A stretch of DNA of 64,000 nt from an uncultured Lachnospiraceae bacterium (GTDB lineage Bacteria; Bacillota; Clostridia; Lachnospirales; Lachnospiraceae): positions 62,001-126,000 of the forward strand of contig CAJTYM010000004.1 of assembly GCA_910583835.1 (NCBI GenBank), given 5' to 3'. Every line of letters begins with the position of its first letter. Within the stretch, counting starts at the first letter, position 1. The position numbers were made by a program, and so were the translations under genes. Positions 58,511 through 64,000 of the stretch are shown in pieces. A model generated the notes under the pieces. The model was not told the origin of the DNA. It saw only the letters and a list, made by a program, of their open reading frames with translations, and ran no database searches.

Positions 58511-60448
58511 TCGAATCTCCTTGGTGCGTATTTCCTTACAAATCTGTTCGATGAACGCTTCTAAGGATTTGGCTCCTTCATCGCCGGCAAAACGGCTCCT
58601 TACGGAAACGGTATGCTGCTCTTGCTCCTGCTGTCCTACCACCAGCATATACGGAAGCTTATCCAGGCGCGCTTCGCGGATTTTATAGCCAATCTTTTCC
58701 GAACGGTTATCCACAGTGCAGAGAATGCCGTTAGCTTTTAACTCTTTTTCCACTTGCGCAGCATAATCTTCATACTTATCCGAAATCGGCAGTACCCTTA
58801 CCTGCTCCGGGCACAGCCAGGTCGGGAATTTACCTGCATATTTTTCAATCAGCCATGCCAATGTACGCTCATAGCAGCCCATGGACGTCCTGTGGATGAT
58901 ATACGGACGCACCTTGTCACCGTTGGCATCGATATAATACATGTCAAACTGCTCTGCCAGCAATGCATCCCATTGAATGGTAATCATGGTGTCCTCTTTT
59001 CCGTAGACATTCTTGGTATTGATGTCTATCTTCGGTCCGTAAAATGCAGCTTCTCCGACATCTTCTGTAAATGGAATCTCAAGTTCCACCATAATTTCGC
59101 GCATGTGCTGCTGCGTCTCCTCCCAGACCTCAGGCTCACCGATATATTTTTCCCGGTTATCAGGGTCCCATTTTGAGAGATGGTAGGTGACATCCTCCTC
59201 CACGCCTAAGGTGGACAGGCAATATTTTGCCAACGCAAGGCATTGCTTAAACTCCTCCACCATCTGGTCCGGGCGGACAATCAGATGCCCCTCGGAAATC
59301 GTAAACTGGCGCACACGGGTCAGGCCATGCATCTCTCCAGAGTCCTCGTTGCGGAACAAGGTGGAAGTCTCACTATAACGCAGGGGCAAGTCGCGGTAAG
59401 AGTGCTGCTCTGCCTTGTACACATAATACTGGAACGGACAGGTCATGGGGCGCAGCGCCAACACCTCTTTGTCCTTCTCCTCATCCCCCAGCACAAACAT
59501 GCCATCCGTATAGTGGTCCCAATGTCCGGAAATCTTATACAGATCCGATTTCGCCATCAATGGGGTCTTGGTGCGGATATAACCCCACTCATTGTCCTCC
59601 AGGTCCTCAATCCAGCGCTGCATGGTCTGGACCATCTTGGCTCCCTTGGGCATCAGAAGCGGCAGGCCCTGTCCAATCACGTCTACCGTGGTAAACAGCT
59701 TCATCTCGCGCCCCAGCTTATTGTGGTCACGTTTTTTAATATCTTCCAAATGCTCCAGATACGCATTCAGCTCATCTTTGGTGGCAAATGCCGTCCCATA
59801 AATCCTCTGCAGCTGCGCTCTGTCAGAATCCCCCCGCCAATACGCCATGGAAGAGGAAATCAGCTTAAACGCCTTGATTGGCTTTGTGCTCATCAGATGC
59901 GGACCTGCACACAAATCCGTAAAATCTTGCCCCTGGCTGTAGAAAGAAATCTCCGCATCTTCCGGCAAATCCTCTATCAGTTCTACCTTGTATGGCTCCT
60001 GCCGCTCCTGCATAAACTGGATTGCCTCTGTCCTGGGAAGCGTAAATTTTTCCAGGCGGTTACCTGCCTTGATAATCTTCTTCATCTCTTTCTCCAGCTT
60101 ATCAAGATCCTCCCTGGAAAACGGCTCCGCCTCAAAATCATAATAGAACCCTTCGTCTATGGACGGTCCGATGGCAAGCTTGGCATTGGGAAACAGACGC
60201 TTCACGGCCTCAGCCAAGACATGGGAACAGGTATGGCGGACGGTGCGCAGCCCCTCTGCATCCTTCTGGGTCAGTATGTTCAGCTGGCAATCGCTGTCCA
60301 CAACAGTCCGCAAATCCACGACTTCACCATTCACTTCCCCCGCACACGCTGCCCGCGCCAAGCCCTCGCTGATACCCAGGGCAATGTCATAGACGCTCTT
60401 TCCCTCATTGTACTCCTTAACGGAGCCGTCTTTCAATGTTACTTTCAT
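58496..60448 (-). CDS. thrS: Threonyl-tRNA synthetase
   Basis: A 650-residue class II synthetase. TGS domain at the start (MKVTLKDGSVKEYNEG), N2 editing domain with HTCSHVLAEAVKRLFP, and the catalytic core with zinc-ligand Cys in RPMTCPFQYYVYK, class II motif 2 FRNEDSGEMHGLTRVRQF and motif 3 HRTSMGCYERTLAWL, then the anticodon-binding domain. I place the start at 60448 because AAGGAG lies 9 nt before it. It is controlled by a T-box leader. Confidence 0.98.
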   Translation of the reverse strand: MKVTLKDGSVKEYNEGKSVYDIALGISEGLARAACAGEVNGEVVDLRTVVDSDCQLNILTQKDAEGLRTVRHTCSHVLAEAVKRLFPNAKLAIGPSIDEGFYYDFEAEPFSREDLDKLEKEMKKIIKAGNRLEKFTLPRTEAIQFMQERQEPYKVELIEDLPEDAEISFYSQGQDFTDLCAGPHLMSTKPIKAFKLISSSMAYWRGDSDRAQLQRIYGTAFATKDELNAYLEHLEDIKKRDHNKLGREMKLFTTVDVIGQGLPLLMPKGAKMVQTMQRWIEDLEDNEWGYIRTKTPLMAKSDLYKISGHWDHYTDGMFVLGDEEKDKEVLALRPMTCPFQYYVYKAEQHSYRDLPLRYSETSTLFRNEDSGEMHGLTRVRQFTISEGHLIVRPDQMVEEFKQCLALAKYCLSTLGVEEDVTYHLSKWDPDNREKYIGEPEVWEETQQHMREIMVELEIPFTEDVGEAAFYGPKIDINTKNVYGKEDTMITIQWDALLAEQFDMYYIDANGDKVRPYIIHRTSMGCYERTLAWLIEKYAGKFPTWLCPEQVRVLPISDKYEDYAAQVEKELKANGILCTVDNRSEKIGYKIREARLDKLPYMLVVGQQEQEQHTVSVRSRFAGDEGAKSLEAFIEQICKEIRTKEIREEES

Positions 60449-60507
60449 CCTATTCTCCTTTCTTAACTGCATAATTGATTGTCAGGAACCTTATTCCCAC
60501 TAAAATA

Positions 60508-60788
60508 TCCCATGCATTGCCAAAAACAATGCATGGGACGTCGTATACGCGGTTCCACCCTGCTTGTCCTGCCCCATAAACGGAGACAGAACCTCTCATT
60601 TGACGATAACGGAGTCACCGTGCTCTATTAAAGCCGCTCCAAGGTGGTCTTCGGCTGTTTCCTGCCAGACCGCTTCCAGCGCCGGGGCAAACTGCCCGCC
60701 GGCGGTCCTCTCTGCTTATGTCTGCAGTCTCAATCTGCAGGACACTCAGCATTTCACAGCGTACTCTTCTTGTCAACGCTTTCTCTGG
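60508..60788 (-). promoter_or_regulatory. T-box leader (tRNA-Thr sensing) of thrS
   Basis: On the minus strand the conserved T-box AGGGTGGAACCGCG lies at 60561-60548, followed by a strong hairpin (TCCCATGCATTG at 60538-60527 with its complement at 60519-60508) and TATTTTA, the terminator form. Upstream are the stem I features AGAAGAGTA, AGAGAGGAC and CACCTTGGAGC. Uncharged tRNA should favour the antiterminator. An ACC triplet near 60645 could be the Thr specifier; I could not fold it to be sure. The 421-bp gap 60449-60869 holds only this leader and its promoter. Confidence 0.95.
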
Positions 60789-60793
60789 TTAAT

Positions 60794-60822
60794 ATTGTAG
60801 CCTCTTTCACCCATTCTGTAAA
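60794..60822 (-). promoter_or_regulatory. Promoter of thrS
   Basis: Minus strand: TTTACA (60817-60822), 17-bp spacer, TACAAT (60794-60799), just upstream of the T-box leader. A TTGACA further down has only a poor -10. Confidence 0.7.
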
Positions 60823-60869
60823 GAGGAAATTTTACCAATTGCCATTACGAATCATATCTGTCACGGCTG

Positions 60870-61373
60870 TCAGTTCCTTCCGCAGCACTTCTTGTATTTC
60901 TTGCCGCTCCCACAGGGACATGGGTCGTTGGGATAAATCTTCTGCTCTTTAATGACCGTGCCGGATTTCTTCTGCTCCAAATAAAGCCTATGTCTGGTAT
61001 CCTCATCAAAGATGCTCTCCCACTGCGGAAGCTCATAGAGCCAGTCCGCCTTGGCATCTACCATGTTCTTGTAAAGTTTCTCCTTGTCGAACGCAAGGCT
61101 GACCTTGGTATCCTCATCCATCTCCTCAATGGGGTTGGCTTCTATCAGGCTCTCATTAATCCCATCCAAGAATCCCACCATCTCCATGACAGTTATCCCA
61201 TACTTCTCTGCCAGTTCTTTGACGGTACCCTCTACTTTTTCCTCAGGATTAACCAACAGCTTCTCATATACGCCTTTCTCCAGCATAAAATACCTCTGCC
61301 AGAAACGCTGGATTTCTCCTTTGTTTGCCTGCTGGTTATATGCAACGCTTCTCCATTCTTCTAATAGTGACAT
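60870..61373 (-). CDS. SEC-C domain protein
   Basis: A 167-residue protein with an unassigned helical N-terminal part and a C-terminal SEC-C zinc-binding motif: YPNDPCPCGSGKKYKKCCG (CxCx8CC form), as at the end of SecA. SEC-C motifs bind zinc and mediate contact with SecB or ribosome-linked partners in SecA; here the partner is unknown. Confidence 0.9.
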   Translation of the reverse strand: MSLLEEWRSVAYNQQANKGEIQRFWQRYFMLEKGVYEKLLVNPEEKVEGTVKELAEKYGITVMEMVGFLDGINESLIEANPIEEMDEDTKVSLAFDKEKLYKNMVDAKADWLYELPQWESIFDEDTRHRLYLEQKKSGTVIKEQKIYPNDPCPCGSGKKYKKCCGRN

Positions 61374-61448
61374 GTCTATACCATCCTTTACTTTATTTTT
61401 AACAGCGCAGTTCCAGTATCTATGATATTATAACTGAACTGCAGTAGT

Positions 61449-63161
61449 TTACACTTTCTTAAACCTCTCAACTTCACCATACAGCTCTCGGGAAATGCTC
61501 TGGCTGTTCTGCGTCTCTTTCTGGATATGCGCCATCGCCTCCACCAGGCTTCCGGTATTCTCTGCAACGTTGGTCACGCCCTTGGCGCTCTCATCCACAG
61601 TCGTGGCAATATCATTGATTCCCACATTGATGCGCTGCATAGTCATCTGCATGTCGGAAGCCCCGCTGGCAAACTCTGTGAGAATCGCATCCATATCCTC
61701 CGCATCGTGATGGTAATTATTCGCTACATCCACAAAGCCATCATAATCCCTCATGACGTTCTCGTCAATAAACTGCAGCATATTCTCCGCATTCAGCGCT
61801 AATTTCTCCACCGCTGCTGTCACCAGATTGCTGATACTCTGGATATTATTGGCAGCATCCCTGCTGTTATCCGCCAGCACACGTATCTCATCTGCTACCA
61901 CGGCAAATCCTTTGCCGGCATCTCCGGCCCTCGCCGCCTCTATGGAAGCATTCAATGCAAGCAGATTCGTCTGGCTGCTGATATCGAGTATATCGCCCGT
62001 CAGTTCATTAATCTGCCCTACGCTCTTGCTCTCTTCCACAGCCTGCTCCAACATGACTCGGATTTCCCCTATCATCTCGCTGGCTGCTGCCTTGCTGCCC
62101 ACTGCCGACTTGCGGATTGTCTGCGCCCTGACCTTAATCTGTTCTACAAGATCCGCACCGCTTCCAGCCCTGCCGGCCAATACTTTTGCCTTATTATAAA
62201 TGTCATTGCTTCCGTCTGTAATCTGCTCTAAACTGACAGAAACCTCCTCCATGCTGGCTGCCAACTGTTCCATGGCAGCGGATACGCTGTTTACATTCTC
62301 GTTGGAGATATTCACCCTGTCAGTAATCGTATTTGCAGACTCCATCATACGTGCAGATTCCCCTTTCAATTTCTGCATCAATGACTGCAGCTGTTCAATG
62401 AAGCCGTTGACACCGCTCACCAGCTGCCCCACTTCGTCCTGGGTCTTCACAGTGATTCGCTCTGTCAAATCACCCTCGTCTTTCTGGATTTTCTCTACAA
62501 TCTGGTTCAGATGCCCGCTGGCTTTCTTCGCCGGGCTGGCAATCGTGCGCACCACAATCAAGACTGTTGCCCCCACCATAAGAATAAAGACTGCAATCAT
62601 CGAAATATTAAAGACATATGTACCAAATATCTTAACATCTATCTCCCGGGCCACCGAATTGATTCGGCTTTCCATAGCTTCCGTATAGGCAGACTTGTTG
62701 GAATCAAGGACTTCCCTCTTCTGTTTGCTCTCTCTGAGCACCTCCAGCGTCCTGATGTTGTCTCCTTCCGCTACCACCTGCGCAGCCTGGATTCCCAACG
62801 CCATAAATTCCTCAAACTGTTCTTTGTAAGCCGTAAACGTTTCATTTAATAAGGTATCTTCCGTCTTCTGGCATAAAACATCCATATTGTCTAAATAAAT
62901 CTGCAGGTCAGCAGCTTTCTGCTCTATCTTTTCTACGCCTTGTGCCTTCAGCTTGCCGGATTCCATCAATCCCCGAAATTCCTGTGCCTGCACGGACATC
63001 TGCCCTTCTATCTTCTGTAATTCCAGATAAACTTCTGCAATCTCACTATTTTTCTCATTTATCTCAGAAAGAGCCATTACATTAGCCACGCTGAACGCCA
63101 GAAAAAACAACGACAAAATCCCCAACAGGACAATTACTTTTGTTCCGATTCGTTTTTTCAT
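61449..63161 (-). CDS. Methyl-accepting chemotaxis protein (four-helix-bundle sensor)
   Basis: A 570-residue chemoreceptor: first membrane segment (VIVLLGILSLFFLAFSVANV, about 9-28), an extracytoplasmic helical sensor with many Glu/Lys/Gln, second membrane segment (MIAVFILMVGATVLIVV, near 190), HAMP (with DEGDLTERI), and a signalling domain with SIEAARAGDAGKGFAVVADEI. The sensor is of the 4HB_MCP type. The ATG at 63161 has GGAGG 6 nt upstream. It is 45 bp downstream of degV. Confidence 0.94.
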   Translation of the reverse strand: MKKRIGTKVIVLLGILSLFFLAFSVANVMALSEINEKNSEIAEVYLELQKIEGQMSVQAQEFRGLMESGKLKAQGVEKIEQKAADLQIYLDNMDVLCQKTEDTLLNETFTAYKEQFEEFMALGIQAAQVVAEGDNIRTLEVLRESKQKREVLDSNKSAYTEAMESRINSVAREIDVKIFGTYVFNISMIAVFILMVGATVLIVVRTIASPAKKASGHLNQIVEKIQKDEGDLTERITVKTQDEVGQLVSGVNGFIEQLQSLMQKLKGESARMMESANTITDRVNISNENVNSVSAAMEQLAASMEEVSVSLEQITDGSNDIYNKAKVLAGRAGSGADLVEQIKVRAQTIRKSAVGSKAAASEMIGEIRVMLEQAVEESKSVGQINELTGDILDISSQTNLLALNASIEAARAGDAGKGFAVVADEIRVLADNSRDAANNIQSISNLVTAAVEKLALNAENMLQFIDENVMRDYDGFVDVANNYHHDAEDMDAILTEFASGASDMQMTMQRINVGINDIATTVDESAKGVTNVAENTGSLVEAMAHIQKETQNSQSISRELYGEVERFKKV

Positions 63162-63206
63162 CCTTCTCCTCCTTTGCAATTACCATCGCAGTCCTTACAG
63201 TGCCTT

Positions 63207-64000
63207 TCACTCCAAGATTAACTTCTTGGCACAGGCCACTGCCAGAGAACCAGGTCCAATGTGGCACGCCACACTCAATGACAATGGGTCTACGACCTCA
63301 ACTTCCCGCCCTGGAAACGCCTCTTCAATCTGCGCTTTGAAATCCAGAGCTGCCTCCTTATTCTTTGAATATGCCACAAAAATATGCATATTCTCTCCCG
63401 TCTCATCTCCAAACCGTTTGGCAAAGTCGCTCTTTATGGCATCAATCATGATAGTCCTTGCCTGTTTCACGGTCCTGGCCTTGGCATAGCTGTCCAGTTT
63501 CTCTCCCTGAATCTGCAATACCGGCTTAAGCTTGAGCAACGTCCCCAGCGCTGCCGCTGCCGGAGTAAGGCGTCCTCCTTTCTTAAGGTAATACAAGGTA
63601 TCGACCATAATATAGATACTTGAATCGTACCTTGTCTCTTCCAGATAATCTTTGATTTCTTTGGCGCTCTTCCCTCGTTTCACCAGTTCTATGGCATCTT
63701 CCACCGACTGTCTCTGGGTTACTGAGATACGTTGGTTATTCACCACCTGAACCTTTCCTTCATATTCCTGCGCCAGCATCAGCGCCGTCTCAAAGGAACT
63801 GCTGAGACCGCTGGACATCGGGATGTGCACAATCTCCTGGTATTCCTGCAAAAGTTCATCCCACAAATCTGTCACGGAACCAACCGATGGCATAGAGGTA
63901 GAAATGTCAGCATCACCCTCTAACCTCTCATAAAACTGCTCCTGGGTAAGCGAAATATCTTCAAAATATGTCTCATCATTTATAAAAAAGGGCATGGGCA
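63207..64000 (-). CDS. DegV family protein (5' end outside window)
   Basis: DegV proteins bind fatty acids, and the FakB members deliver them to FakA kinase for phosphorylation. The frame is open to the window edge; the first visible residues are PMPFFINDETYFED, so a short N-terminal part is missing. The family features HIPMSSGLSSSFETA, YIMVDTLYYLKKGGRL and a C-terminal HIGPGSLAVAC are present. It precedes the chemoreceptor on the same strand. Confidence 0.93.
   Translation of the reverse strand, partial: PMPFFINDETYFEDISLTQEQFYERLEGDADISTSMPSVGSVTDLWDELLQEYQEIVHIPMSSGLSSSFETALMLAQEYEGKVQVVNNQRISVTQRQSVEDAIELVKRGKSAKEIKDYLEETRYDSSIYIMVDTLYYLKKGGRLTPAAAALGTLLKLKPVLQIQGEKLDSYAKARTVKQARTIMIDAIKSDFAKRFGDETGENMHIFVAYSKNKEAALDFKAQIEEAFPGREVEVVDPLSLSVACHIGPGSLAVACAKKLILE

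Noticed and set aside
59243..60466. 407-codon open frame antisense to thrS
   Set aside because: It lies fully opposite a clear ThrS; its translation has no recognisable domain and reflects the codon bias of the real gene.

Overview
The window looks like a chromosomal segment of an anaerobic, low-to-mid-GC Gram-positive bacterium of the class Clostridia, most likely family Lachnospiraceae. This rests on family-level recognition of the proteins by eye, not on a search. Pointers are the oxygen-independent ribonucleotide reductase pair nrdDG, sporulation genes (spoIIGA, sigE, a sigG remnant, a Spo0E-like phosphatase), AddAB instead of RecBCD, a T-box leader on thrS, UPF0210/UPF0237 proteins, and a dcw cluster joined to spoIIGA-sigE. 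Nearly everything is on the minus strand. The exceptions are a tRNA, the sigG remnant and a four-gene block at 40303-44516.

Layout. 1-4650: end of a coiled-coil membrane protein, ung, hisF-hisH and a large acidic/lysine-rich membrane protein. 4742-4899: a MITE-like element. 4903-13154: UPF0210 and ACT proteins, a WalJ-type hydrolase, an unusual CoaE-FtsA-like fusion, and polA, whose 3' end is tandemly duplicated. 13260-18165: M24 peptidase, ridA, tRNA-Leu, and a TrmB regulator with a divergent LysA-like decarboxylase. 18494-27372: a Cache chemoreceptor, nrdDG behind a pair of NrdR boxes, a hybrid kinase with a response regulator that ends in seven tandem 12-residue repeats, and maf. 27466-36205: addBA, a small unknown gene and ackA. 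36315-40038: an inverted, 5'-truncated sigG, a beta-CASP nuclease, sigE and spoIIGA. 40303-44516: a chemoreceptor, then a MarR-ABC exporter module with its operators and an IS-like remnant beside it. 44750-56525: ftsZ, ftsQ, ftsW, murD, mraY, two class B PBPs, ftsL, rsmH and mraZ (transcribed from mraZ towards ftsZ). 56899-64000: Spo0E-like protein, zinc phospholipase-like protein, DUF1540 protein, thrS, SEC-C protein, a third chemoreceptor and the 5'-truncated (by the window edge) degV.

How it fits together. The dcw block makes the division septum, but it lacks ftsA, murE, murF, murG and murC. The only FtsA-like ATPase seen lies 34 kb away, fused to dephospho-CoA kinase. mraZ has a strong promoter followed by a 10-bp-periodic GTGG array that fits a MraZ operator. 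spoIIGA-sigE keeps a Spo0A-type promoter although the neighbouring sigG is broken. Recurrent small-scale changes (tandem duplications in polA, the response regulator, the first gene and the murD leader, plus short interspersed repeats) suggest active slippage and short repeat elements in this genome.
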